From contig NZ_JAAOXD010000003.1 in assembly GCF_014694315.1 (NCBI RefSeq), positions 356,222-420,221 of the forward strand: a DNA stretch of 64,000 nucleotides, in the 5' to 3' direction. Source of the stretch: Arthrobacter ipis. GTDB taxonomy: Bacteria > Actinomycetota > Actinomycetes > Actinomycetales > Micrococcaceae. Of the stretch, positions 42,083 through 51,134 are shown in pieces; positions within the stretch are counted from its first letter, which is position 1; each line of letters opens with the position of its first letter. The translations under genes were made by a program, and so were the position numbers. The notes beneath the pieces were generated by a model. The model made no database searches. It was not told the DNA's origin and saw only the letters and a program-made list of their open reading frames with translations.

Positions 42083-42934
42083 GTGACACGCAGACGCAGG
42101 CTGCGCGGGGCTGTCATCGGCGGCCTCTCCCTCGTACTGGTCGCTGGCGGCATCTACACCGCGGCCACTTTGCTGCAGCGCTCCGAGCAGCTGATCACCG
42201 AGGAATGCACCGCTGCCGTCGGCTCACAGCGCGCCGACCTGGCCACCGACCAGGCCGCAAATGCGGCGCTGATCACGGCTGTCGCGGTGCGCCGCGGGCT
42301 CCCTCCGCGGGCGGCCAGCATTGCCCTGGCCACCGCCATGCAGGAATCCAAGCTTCGGAACATCGGCCACGGCGACCTTGCTGGTCCGGACTCCAGGGGC
42401 CTCTTCCAGCAGCGCCCGTCCCAGGGCTGGGGCACCCAGGACCAGGTCATGGACCCGGTCTACGCCACGAACGCCTTCTACGACGCCCTCGTGAAGGTGC
42501 CCGGCTACGCCACCCTGGACATCACCGACGCCGCCCAGCGCGTCCAGCGCTCCGCCTACCCGACGGCCTACGCCGAACACGAGGCTATGGGACGGTCTTT
42601 CGCCTCGGCATTGACGGGTGAAACGCCCGCTGCCCTGAACTGCACGCTCCGCCCACCGGAAACCGCCGGCAACCCCGCCACCTTGCTCAGTGAGCTGGAA
42701 GCCGCCTACGGAACTATCCCCACGGCGGCCTCCGGCCAAACGCTGGAGGTGGACGTCGCCGACAGCTATGCCTGGTCCGTGGCCCACTGGGCGGTGGCAA
42801 ACGCCAAAGAATATGCGGTGGAACGCGTGGACGTGGACGGAAAGCGGTGGGACAGGAAAGCCCGCAACGGGTGGCAGGATACACCCGACGCCGGTGGCCG
42901 GGTGGTGGTCACGCTTGCTGCCGCCGGGTCCTGA
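42083..42934 (+). CDS. Membrane-anchored lysozyme-like protein, unknown function
   Basis: 283 residues from GTG 42083 (GGAG eight bases upstream). A very basic N-terminus (TRRRRLRG) precedes one membrane helix (AVIGGLSLVLVAGGIYTAATLL). The outer part contains IALATAMQESKLRNIGHGDLAGPDSRGLFQQRPSQGWGTQDQVMDPVYATNAFYDAL, a motif string shared by many actinobacterial envelope and phage proteins and reminiscent of lysozyme-like transglycosylases (ExK/S ... GLFQ). The catalytic glutamate would be in QESKL. No proof of activity; previous automated names for such proteins vary. It follows dapD by 78 bp. Confidence 0.75.
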   Translation: MTRRRRLRGAVIGGLSLVLVAGGIYTAATLLQRSEQLITEECTAAVGSQRADLATDQAANAALITAVAVRRGLPPRAASIALATAMQESKLRNIGHGDLAGPDSRGLFQQRPSQGWGTQDQVMDPVYATNAFYDALVKVPGYATLDITDAAQRVQRSAYPTAYAEHEAMGRSFASALTGETPAALNCTLRPPETAGNPATLLSELEAAYGTIPTAASGQTLEVDVADSYAWSVAHWAVANAKEYAVERVDVDGKRWDRKARNGWQDTPDAGGRVVVTLAAAGS

Positions 42935-43012
42935 ATCTGAGGACGTCCTGAATCCGCTGACGTCCTCAATCCGCTGACGTCCTGAATCCGCGGACGTCCT
43001 GAATCCTCGGAC
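42933..43012. repeat. 17-bp tandem repeat between convergent genes
   Basis: Four complete 17-base units (42933-42949, 42950-42966, 42967-42983, 42984-43000) of type GAATCCGCTGACGTCCT and a 12-base partial unit, ending at the stop codon of the next gene. Each carries the palindrome GACGTC. Confidence 0.9.
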
Positions 43013-43588
43013 TTAGACGAGGATCTCCACTACCGGTTGCACGTAGCTGCGGAACACTTCGGGCTGCGACAGCAGCTCGTGGCTCATGATGATCTTGTCC
43101 GGCTCCAGGTACCACGCCCGCTGCTCATCGAGCGGCAGCTCGATAATCGTCAGCGCAAAGTCCCGCGAATCGCGGCCCACCTCCAGCAGCCGGTCCTCCA
43201 CGATGTCCTCGATGAGGTGCGCAGAGCCTCCGGCCACGCGTTCGGCCTCCAGTTCGGCATACTCCGCGCGCCGCTCCCTGGCCCACGTCAGGGCTGCGCC
43301 GAAGTGCGCCTGAAGGACCTTGCGCAAAGCCGGCGAGTTGGCAAAGGATCGGAATCCCGGGGGCGACAGTTCAGGGGACATCTGCGGGTGTGCCTTGAGG
43401 AGCTGCTCCCACCAGGCTTCCCACTCGGTTTTCAGGGCGCTGATGCCGCCTACTTCGGCGGTGAGGTGGGAATGGTCCACGTGGCGGACCTTGGGTGCGG
43501 CATGCGAAAGCGGCGGAAAGCCCGCACCGTCGAGCCCGGCAACATCACGTATATAAAGGGCAATAAGCATGGGACTCGACGTGTCCAT
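43013..43588 (-). CDS. Hypothetical protein, 191 residues
   Basis: Start ATG 43588 (MDTSSPMLIALYIRDVAG). A soluble, acidic protein without membrane segments. Recognisable only by composition: WEAWWEQLLKAHPQMSPELSPPGF, LRKVLQAHFGAALTWARERRAEYAELEAERVAGG (a likely long helix) and FALTIIELPLDEQRAWYLEPDKIIMSHELL. I do not recognise a family. The coding character is convincing (codon usage, no competing frame). Convergent with the lysozyme-like gene across the 17-bp repeat. Confidence 0.7.
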   Translation of the reverse strand: MDTSSPMLIALYIRDVAGLDGAGFPPLSHAAPKVRHVDHSHLTAEVGGISALKTEWEAWWEQLLKAHPQMSPELSPPGFRSFANSPALRKVLQAHFGAALTWARERRAEYAELEAERVAGGSAHLIEDIVEDRLLEVGRDSRDFALTIIELPLDEQRAWYLEPDKIIMSHELLSQPEVFRSYVQPVVEILV

Positions 43589-43713
43589 AGTGATTCGCCA
43601 GCCTGGACCGCCTGTGTGCTGCATGCGTATGCCTCCTTGGCATCTCGATTTCCACCCCGTTGTGCCGGCAACCCGCTCTCCGGCTTTCAGTCTATTCCCC
43701 CAGCCCGGGGAGG

Positions 43714-44382
43714 TTAATGGCTCGCACCGACCCTCCTGCGAAGGCCCTCGACGTGGGATTCCAGCACGTCACGGCACATTTCCGGGGACATCCAGCCGGG
43801 CTGCAGCAGGGCATGCATGGCCAGACCATCCAGGGTGGCCAGCAGGTGTTCGGCGGCAGTCACCAGCTGCGGTCCGGCATCGTCCGCCGTGGCATCGGGC
43901 CCGGCGCCACCGTCATCGCGCAGGAGCCGGGTGATCACCTGGCCGACGACGGCAGCCACGGCCCGGTGACTTCTGTCCGCCTCGGCGGCCAGGAAGGGCC
44001 GGATCCTCGCCGCGTTCCGGAACGCCAGCCAGGCGCACGCATCCAGGGCGCGTTCTTCGTCCAGGGGCAGGAATTCGCCCAGGAGTGTTAATACAGCGCG
44101 GCGCCTGTCCGGATCACCGGCTGCGGGCTCCAGCCCTATCAGCGCTTTGTTGAGGCGCGTCAGGATACGGTCGGAAACAGCTGTAAAGGAGTAGGCCAGC
44201 AGGTCATCGCTGCTGTCGAAGTAGTGCCGCACCGAGCCCACGGCGAGGCCCGCCTCATCCGCCACTTCCCGCAGTGACGCTCCTTCCAGCCCGTCTGTGG
44301 CGATGATCCTGCACACGGCGCCCACGATCTCCTGCCGGCGCTGCACGGCGTCCACGATTTTCGGCACTCTTGTTTTTAGCAC
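43714..44382 (-). CDS. TetR-family transcriptional regulator
   Basis: 222 residues from GTG 44382. N-terminal helix-turn-helix: RRQEIVGAVCRIIATDGLEGASLREVADEAGLAVGSVRHYFDSSDDLLAYSF. The C-terminal domain (LLGEFLPLDEERALDACAWLAFRNAARI, EHLLATLDGLAMHALLQPGWMSPE) resembles the BetI/TetR_C_6 type. No target is evident; the gene lies upstream of the gltA terminator on the same strand. Confidence 0.88.
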   Translation of the reverse strand: MLKTRVPKIVDAVQRRQEIVGAVCRIIATDGLEGASLREVADEAGLAVGSVRHYFDSSDDLLAYSFTAVSDRILTRLNKALIGLEPAAGDPDRRRAVLTLLGEFLPLDEERALDACAWLAFRNAARIRPFLAAEADRSHRAVAAVVGQVITRLLRDDGGAGPDATADDAGPQLVTAAEHLLATLDGLAMHALLQPGWMSPEMCRDVLESHVEGLRRRVGASH

Positions 44383-44447
44383 GGGTGTGCCCCCAAACCT
44401 CGGCAACTCCCCACATATGGTCAGCGGTTTGGTTCGTGGTTAAAGCG

Positions 44448-44486
44448 CGACGGCGGCCGCCCACCTAAGGTGGACGGCCGCCGTCG
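44448..44486 (-). terminator. Terminator after gltA
   Basis: Long stem centred at 44467, CGACGGCGGCCG pairing with CGGCCGCCGTCG, with inner CCACC/GGTGG and a TAA loop. It lies six bases after the gltA stop. Confidence 0.8.
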
Positions 44487-44491
44487 TGATT

Positions 44492-45793
<1,302 letters not shown>

Positions 45794-45998
45794 GGAGTCC
45801 CCTTCATGAGGCCGCTTGGCCTCGCTAGAAAGCTTGATCCAACATCAGGTGAGCCGCACGGGATCCCGCACGGCGGGACATCCAACGGCCGTGCTGCCTT
45901 CTTGTAGAAAGCCACCATTGATAGTCAGTTAAAAACTACCGCCACTTGCGGGCTGCCACTAATCCGGAAGCGCCAAATTATCCCGAAAACGGGCAAGT

Positions 45999-46014
45999 TG
46001 TGGCGCGAGTCACA
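45999..46014. promoter_or_regulatory. CRP/GlxR-like operator upstream of gltA
   Basis: TGTGGCGCGAGTCACA matches the TGTGA-N6-TCACA consensus at 9 of 10 positions. It lies between the dapC 3' end and gltA, about 206 bases before the gltA ATG. A second similar site precedes oppA. Confidence 0.55.
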
Positions 46015-46034
46015 TCATTGTTACGGCCTAACCG

Positions 46035-47174
46035 CTACGCCAGGCGGGACACCGCGGCGTCGATCCGTTCGTCGGTTCCGGTGAGGGCCACGCGAACATA
46101 GCCGTGCCCCGCGTCGCCGTAGAACACCCCCGGACCCACCACAATCCCCCGCTCGGCGAGGCGTGCCACGGTGTCCCAGGTTGCTTCGCCAGCCGTGCAC
46201 CACAGGTAAAGGCCGGCGGCGGACTCGTGCAGCGTCAGCCCGAAGGACTCCAGCGCCGGCAGGAGCCGCTCCCGCCGCCCGCGGTACAGGTCCTTCTGCT
46301 CCAGGACGTGTGCGTCGTCGCCCAAGGCCACGCGCATGGCTTCCTGCACCGGGTACGGCACGATCATGCCGGCGTGCTTGCGGCTGTTGACGAGGTTGGC
46401 CATGAGGGCCGCATCACCGGCGACGAAGGCGGCCCGGTAGCCGGCCAGGTTGGACTGCTTGCTCAGCGAGTACACGGCCAGGAGCCCGTCGTGGGACGTA
46501 CCGGCGACGCGCGGATCCAGGATGCTCGGAACGGCCTGTCCCCCGCGCTGCAGGTCCCACTCGCCCCAGCCGAGCTCGGCATAGCACTCATCGGAGGCCA
46601 CGACGGCGCCGATATCGCGGGCCTGGTCCACGATCTTCTTCAGCGACGCCGCGTCCCGGACACTGCCGGTGGGGTTGCCCGGCGAGTTGACCCAGACCAG
46701 CCGGACCTTCGCCCGGGTGGCCGCGTCCAGTTCGTCGAGGTCATCAGCCGCCACCGCTGTCGCCCCGGCGAACGTGGCCCCGATGTCGTAGGTGGGGTAG
46801 GCGACCGTGGGCCGGACGACGACGTCGCCCGGCTTGAGGCCCAGCAGAAATGGCAGCCACGCCACGAGTTCCTTGGAGCCCACCGTCGGCATGACGGCGC
46901 GGGGGTCCAGCCCCTCGACGCCGCGGCGGCGGGCGAACCACCCGCCAATGGCCTCCCGGAGCGCGGGCGTGCCATGCACGGTGGGGTAACCGGGCGCATC
47001 CGCGGCAGCCTTCAGGGCGTCCTGGATGATCGCCGGCGTCGGGTCCACGGGCGTGCCGATGGACAGGTTGACCGCACCGCCCGGGTGTTCAGCCGCTTTG
47101 GCGAGGTACGGCGCCATGGCTTCCCACGGGTAGTCGGGCAGGCTAAGGCCGAAACTGCGCACAGCTGTAGTCAC
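46035..47174 (-). CDS. dapC: Succinyldiaminopimelate transaminase
   Basis: PLP enzyme making N-succinyl-LL-diaminopimelate. 379 residues of aminotransferase class I/II: LSIGTPVDPTPAIIQDALKAAADAPGYPTVHGTPALREAI, WVNSPGNPTGSV, VVASDECYAELGW and the PLP lysine in YSLSKQSNLAGYRAAFVAGD. Start GTG 47174 gives VTTAVRSFGLSLPDYPWE, the usual N-terminus. It follows fdxA by 13 bp; the fdxA-dapC pair is standard in actinobacteria. Confidence 0.94.
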   Translation of the reverse strand: MTTAVRSFGLSLPDYPWEAMAPYLAKAAEHPGGAVNLSIGTPVDPTPAIIQDALKAAADAPGYPTVHGTPALREAIGGWFARRRGVEGLDPRAVMPTVGSKELVAWLPFLLGLKPGDVVVRPTVAYPTYDIGATFAGATAVAADDLDELDAATRAKVRLVWVNSPGNPTGSVRDAASLKKIVDQARDIGAVVASDECYAELGWGEWDLQRGGQAVPSILDPRVAGTSHDGLLAVYSLSKQSNLAGYRAAFVAGDAALMANLVNSRKHAGMIVPYPVQEAMRVALGDDAHVLEQKDLYRGRRERLLPALESFGLTLHESAAGLYLWCTAGEATWDTVARLAERGIVVGPGVFYGDAGHGYVRVALTGTDERIDAAVSRLA

Positions 47175-47187
47175 GAAGGGGTCCGCC

Positions 47188-47514
47188 TCAGTGGTCCTGG
47201 TTCTGCGGCGGGAGCGCTGCAATCATCGGGTGGTCCTTGCCGGTATTGCCCACCTTGGCGGCGCCGCCCGGGGAGCCGAGGTCGTCAAAGAACTCGACGT
47301 TCGCCTTGTAGTAGTCTGCCCATTCCTCGGGGGTGTCATCCTCGTAGTAGATGGCTTCCACCGGGCAGACGGGCTCGCATGCACCGCAGTCGACGCACTC
47401 ATCGGGATGGATATAGAGGGAGCGATCGCCTTCGTAGATGCAATCGACGGGGCACTCCTCAATGCATGCCTTGTCCTTGACATCTACACACGGCTGCGCG
47501 ATTACGTACGTCAC
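47188..47514 (-). CDS. fdxA: 7Fe-8S ferredoxin
   Basis: 108-residue low-potential electron carrier with one [3Fe-4S] and one [4Fe-4S] cluster: CVDVKDKACIEECPVDCIYEG and CVDCGACEPVCPVEAI provide the cysteines. The acidic C-terminal half (EDDTPEEWADYYKANVEFFDDLGSPGGAAKVG) is typical of actinobacterial FdxA. GTG 47514 with GAGAGG eight bases upstream; the longer open frame has no family sequence. Confidence 0.95.
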   Translation of the reverse strand: MTYVIAQPCVDVKDKACIEECPVDCIYEGDRSLYIHPDECVDCGACEPVCPVEAIYYEDDTPEEWADYYKANVEFFDDLGSPGGAAKVGNTGKDHPMIAALPPQNQDH

Positions 47515-47656
47515 GTCCCTTGCCTCTCCACGTTGATTCCCGGCGACTGGCCGGTTGCTGCATCCGGCCTGCATGCCGGGCTGTCCACTTCAGAGCCTAT
47601 TATCTCCCAGGCCCTTCCCGCGAACGAAGCGGGCGCGTCACACTCCGGACGCGTCA

Positions 47657-47662
47657 TACGAT
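47657..47662 (+). promoter_or_regulatory. Leaderless -10 box
   Basis: TACGAT ends seven bases before the GTG at 47669. Confidence 0.5.
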
Positions 47663-47668
47663 GGACCG

Positions 47669-47926
47669 GTGAGTCAGACAACACCAACGCCCCGGCAGTT
47701 CCTGGCCGCGGCCCCTGCCGGAACACGCGTGGTGGTGCGGTACAGGATCGACGGCGGCTTTACGGATGCGCTGGGAGACCTCGTGGAGTGCGACGAAAGT
47801 GAGTGCACCGTGCGGACCCGCAGGTCCGACGTCGGCATTCCTCTGGACAGCGTGGTGGCCGCCAAACAGGTGCCGCCGGCACCTCCGCGGCGGGGTTCGC
47901 GCCTGGCCCCGCCCGCCGCGGACTGA
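47669..47926 (+). CDS. Small SH3-like domain protein (GNAT-associated type)
   Basis: 85 residues: GTRVVVRYRIDGGFTDALGDLVECDESECTVRTRRSDVGIPLDSVVAAKQVPPAPPRR. In several actinobacterial GNAT acetyltransferases a domain with this pattern (RVVVR...TDxxG.L...V.IP...VVAAK.VPPAP) precedes the catalytic domain; here it stands alone, with no acetyltransferase in the 80 bp that follow. Leaderless GTG 47669. Function unknown; could be a detached regulatory or binding module. Next gene is a winged-helix regulator. Confidence 0.75.
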   Translation: MSQTTPTPRQFLAAAPAGTRVVVRYRIDGGFTDALGDLVECDESECTVRTRRSDVGIPLDSVVAAKQVPPAPPRRGSRLAPPAAD

Positions 47927-47992
47927 ACAACCTCGCGCGCACGGCTTCAGTTCCGGGCAGTGACTGGCATATGTCAATCATTCGGTGCTCGT

Positions 47993-47998
47993 TACACT
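47993..47998 (+). promoter_or_regulatory. Leaderless -10 box of winged-helix gene
   Basis: TACACT ends eight bases before ATG 48006. Confidence 0.5.
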
Positions 47999-48005
47999 GG
48001 CGTCT

Positions 48006-48515
48006 ATGACATCCCCGCCGGAAAGCGATGATGCAGATCTGGTGGCAAAGGGCCGCGCCCTAAGTTCTCCGCTACGGCTGAGGATTCTTCGTTTATGCCT
48101 TCACCAGTCACGTACCAACAAGGAGATCGCCGAGCTGCTCGGCCTCAATCCCGCGTCCAGCCTTCACCACGTCCGCACCCTGGTGCGGACCGGGTTCCTG
48201 GTGGCGGAGGAGCGCCGGAAGGGGCGGCGGGGCGCGACGGAGGTGCCCTACATTGCCAGCCGAAAGTCGTGGAGCACTCCCGTGGACAATGTTGCGCCCA
48301 TCCTCATTGAAACGTTCCTGCTGGAAACCCGGGACCTTCCGCCCGAGGACATCGAGGTGTGGCGCCTCGGGGTGAAGTTCAACGCCGCCAGGCGGGAGGA
48401 AATGCTGGCCAAGCTCCGCGCCGTCATGGAGGAGTACGTGGCACTTCCCGCAGACGACGACGGCGAGGCCACCTCACTCATGATTGCGCACCACCGGGAC
48501 CCGGCGGCAGATTAG
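48006..48515 (+). CDS. ArsR-like winged-helix regulator
   Basis: 169 residues. The N-terminal half is a winged helix: ALSSPLRLRILRLCLHQSRTNKEIAELLGLNPASSLHHVRTLVRTGFLVAEERRKGRRGATEVPYIAS. The C-terminal half (VDNVAPILIETFLLETRDLPPEDIEVWRLGVKFNAARREEMLAKLRAVMEEYVAL) is helical, as in the padR/DUF4423-like or helix_turn_helix ArsR proteins of actinobacteria. No cysteine pair for metal sensing. ATG 48006 is leaderless. Its 3' end overlaps the next, convergent gene by 38 bp. Confidence 0.85.
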   Translation: MTSPPESDDADLVAKGRALSSPLRLRILRLCLHQSRTNKEIAELLGLNPASSLHHVRTLVRTGFLVAEERRKGRRGATEVPYIASRKSWSTPVDNVAPILIETFLLETRDLPPEDIEVWRLGVKFNAARREEMLAKLRAVMEEYVALPADDDGEATSLMIAHHRDPAAD

Positions 48516-48906
48516 CCGCGTTGCCCCGGCCGGCTGACGAGCGGCTGTACCGCCGGCACCAGGCCAGCATCGCGACGGTGACCACCACGATCCCGTAGAC
48601 CCAGATGCCGCCGGCCAGGTCACCGGCAATCAGCCGCTTGCCCGGCTCCATCCCTGACCACCAGCCGGCCAGGGCATAACAGACCGCGCCGCACACCGCC
48701 GTCGGAATCAGCGTCCGGAACGCCGCCCCGAGGAACAGCTGAAGCGACGCCAGGAGCAGCAGCGCCGCCACGGCACCCACCGGCAGAGCGGAACCGGCGG
48801 CGGCAAACGCCTGGCCATGCAGCGCGGTTCCGGCGAGGGCAGCAAAAAGAGCTGCCGGCACGGCGGCGGCCAGGCCGCCTGCCATGCCGGCAGCTCTTCT
48901 ATTCAC
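48478..48906 (-). CDS. Small membrane protein, four helices
   Basis: 142 residues from GTG 48906. Hydrophobic segments: GLAAAVPAALFAALAGTALHG, PVGAVAALLLLASLQLFLGAAF, IPTAVCGAVCYALAGWW and LAGGIWVYGIVVVTVAMLAW. No family recognised. It is 28 bp downstream of typA on the same strand, probably co-transcribed, and it runs 38 bp into the end of the winged-helix gene on the other strand. Confidence 0.7.
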   Translation of the reverse strand: MNRRAAGMAGGLAAAVPAALFAALAGTALHGQAFAAAGSALPVGAVAALLLLASLQLFLGAAFRTLIPTAVCGAVCYALAGWWSGMEPGKRLIAGDLAGGIWVYGIVVVTVAMLAWCRRYSRSSAGRGNAANLPPGPGGAQS

Positions 48907-48934
48907 GATTTCAGTTCCCGGCGGGAGGGTGCCG

Positions 48935-50863
48935 TTATGCCTTCGCGCGGGCGCGGTTGGCCTTGGCGCGCTCGTTGGTGTCAAGGATGACCTTGCGGAT
49001 GCGGATGGCGTCCGGGGTAACCTCAACGCACTCGTCCTCGCGGGCGAACTCGAGAGACTCTTCGAGGGTCAGGTCGCGCGGCGGCGTCAGGTTCTCGAAG
49101 GTGTCCGAGGAAGCCGCACGCATGTTGGTGAGCTTCTTTTCCTTCGTGATGTTCACGTCCATGTCGTCGGCGCGGGAGTTCTCGCCCACGATCATGCCTT
49201 CGTACACCTCGGAGGTGGGCTTGACGAAGAAGGAGCCGCGTTCCTGCAGGTTGATCATGGCGAACGGGGTCACGACGCCTGCACGGTCGGCCACCATGGA
49301 ACCGTTGGTGCGGTATTCAATCGGGCCGGCCCAGGGCTCGTAGCCCTCGGAGATGGAGGCTGCGATGCCGGCGCCGCGGGTGTCCGTGAGGAACTTGGTG
49401 CGGAAGCCGATCAGGCCACGGGCGGGAACGATGAACTCCATGCGGCACCAGCCGGTGCCATGGTTGGCCATGTTGGTCATGCGGCCCTTGCGGGCGGCCA
49501 TGAGCTGGGTGACGGCGCCGAGGTACTCTTCCGGCACGTCGATGGTCATGTGTTCCATCGGCTCGTGGATCTTGCCGTCGACTGTCCGGGTGACAACCTG
49601 GGGCTTGCCCACGGTCAGCTCGAAGCCTTCGCGGCGCATCTGCTCCACGAGGATGGCCAGCGCGAGCTCGCCGCGGCCCTGGACTTCCCAGGCATCCGGG
49701 CGCTCGGTGGGGAGAACCTTGATGGAGACGTTACCGATCAGTTCCTTGTCCAAGCGGTCCTTCACCTGGCGGGCCGTGACCTTGGCGCCCTTGACCTTGC
49801 CGGCCAGCGGGGAGGTGTTGATACCGATGGTCATCGAGATCGCGGGATCGTCAACGGTGATCAGGGGCAGCGGCTGCGGGTTCTCGACGTCGGTCAGGGT
49901 CTCACCGATGGTGATCTCCTCGATGCCGGCGACGGCGACGATCTCGCCGGGGCCGGCGGACTCGGCCGGAACGCGCTCGAGCGCCTTGGTGGCGAGGAGT
50001 TCAGTAATCTTGACGGTCTTCAGCTCACCGTTTGCGCGGGCCCAGGCAACCTGCTGGCCCTTGCGGAGGGTGCCGTTGTAGATGCGCAGCAGGGCGAGAC
50101 GGCCCAGGAACGGGGAGGCGTCAAGGTTGGTGACGTGAGCCTGCAGGACACCTTCCGGGTTGTAGGTCGGGGCGGGGATGTGCTCGATGATCGCGCTGAA
50201 GAGCGGCTCGAGGTCCTCGTTCTCCGGGGCGGTGCCATCAGCGGGCTGCTCGAGGGAGGCGCGGCCAACCTTGGCGGCGGCGTAAACCACCGGGACGTTG
50301 AGGATCTTGTCCAGGTCAAGGTCCGGAACCTCATCGGCAAGGTCGGAGGCCAGGCCCAGGAGCAGGTCCATGGACTCGTGGACGACCTCTTCGATGCGGG
50401 CGTCGGGGCGGTCGGTCTTGTTGACCAGGAGGATCACCGGCAGGTGCGCGGCGAGGGCCTTGCGGAGGACGAAGCGGGTCTGGGGCAGCGGGCCCTCAGA
50501 GGCATCCACGAGGAGAACGACGCCGTCCACCATGGACAGCCCGCGCTCCACTTCGCCGCCGAAGTCGGCGTGGCCGGGGGTGTCGATGACGTTAATGGTG
50601 ATGGTTTCGCCGTTGGAGGACGGTCCGTTGTAGGCCACCGTGGTGTTCTTGGCCAGGATAGTGATGCCCTTTTCGCGCTCCAGGTCACCGGAGTCCATGA
50701 CGCGGTCTTCGAGGTGGTTGTGCTCGGCAAAGGAGTTGGTCTGCTTGAGCATGGCGTCCACAAGGGTGGTCTTGCCGTGGTCAACGTGGGCCACAATCGC
50801 GACGTTGCGCAGGTCACTGCGAACTGCAGTTGCTACCGCGGTGTTGGTGGTGGTTTCAGACAT
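48935..50863 (-). CDS. typA: Ribosome-associated GTPase TypA/BipA
   Basis: 642-residue translational GTPase of the EF-G group, implicated in ribosome assembly and stress growth. G1 HVDHGKTTLVDAM, switch I EREKGITI, G3 DTPGHADFGGEVERGL, G4 NKTDRPDARIEEV; then domain II, and the C-terminal BipA domain (REGFELTVGKPQVVTRTVDGKIHEPMEHMTIDVPEEYLGAVTQLMAARKGRM, RGLIGFRTKFLTDTRGAG). ATG 50863. Leader of about 95 bases from the TAGACT promoter at 50965-50970. Confidence 0.96.
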   Translation of the reverse strand: MSETTTNTAVATAVRSDLRNVAIVAHVDHGKTTLVDAMLKQTNSFAEHNHLEDRVMDSGDLEREKGITILAKNTTVAYNGPSSNGETITINVIDTPGHADFGGEVERGLSMVDGVVLLVDASEGPLPQTRFVLRKALAAHLPVILLVNKTDRPDARIEEVVHESMDLLLGLASDLADEVPDLDLDKILNVPVVYAAAKVGRASLEQPADGTAPENEDLEPLFSAIIEHIPAPTYNPEGVLQAHVTNLDASPFLGRLALLRIYNGTLRKGQQVAWARANGELKTVKITELLATKALERVPAESAGPGEIVAVAGIEEITIGETLTDVENPQPLPLITVDDPAISMTIGINTSPLAGKVKGAKVTARQVKDRLDKELIGNVSIKVLPTERPDAWEVQGRGELALAILVEQMRREGFELTVGKPQVVTRTVDGKIHEPMEHMTIDVPEEYLGAVTQLMAARKGRMTNMANHGTGWCRMEFIVPARGLIGFRTKFLTDTRGAGIAASISEGYEPWAGPIEYRTNGSMVADRAGVVTPFAMINLQERGSFFVKPTSEVYEGMIVGENSRADDMDVNITKEKKLTNMRAASSDTFENLTPPRDLTLEESLEFAREDECVEVTPDAIRIRKVILDTNERAKANRARAKA

Positions 50864-50964
50864 GCGTTATTGCTCGATTCAGTGGTGAAGTCAGCTGTTG
50901 TATCGCGACATTTCCAACCGGAACGCACGACGGATCAGACCCTTAACACAGGGCACCTGCCTCC

Positions 50965-50970
50965 AGTCTA
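50965..50970 (-). promoter_or_regulatory. Candidate typA promoter -10
   Basis: TAGACT on the minus strand, giving a start near 50958 and an untranslated leader of about 95 bases. The remaining upstream region to 51134 contains no gene. Confidence 0.45.
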
Positions 50971-51134
50971 AACGCTGAGCCATTTATTGGCCTAAAACGG
51001 GCGCAGGCGCACACGCCCGCCCCGTTACCAAATCGTGAATCCAGCGGCACGTCATGTGAGCAAAATCACTGGCTTTTCGAAAAGTGATCCACCACTATTG
51101 CTAGACCACTTACGAACAGGCCAGGAGTCCACGG

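Noticed and set aside
42933..43012. 17-bp repeat considered as a CRISPR array
   Set aside because: Units are contiguous, with no spacers and no cas genes nearby.
48884..50971. 695-codon open frame antisense to typA
   Set aside because: Shadow of typA; composition follows the third-position GC of the real gene, and it has no start signal.
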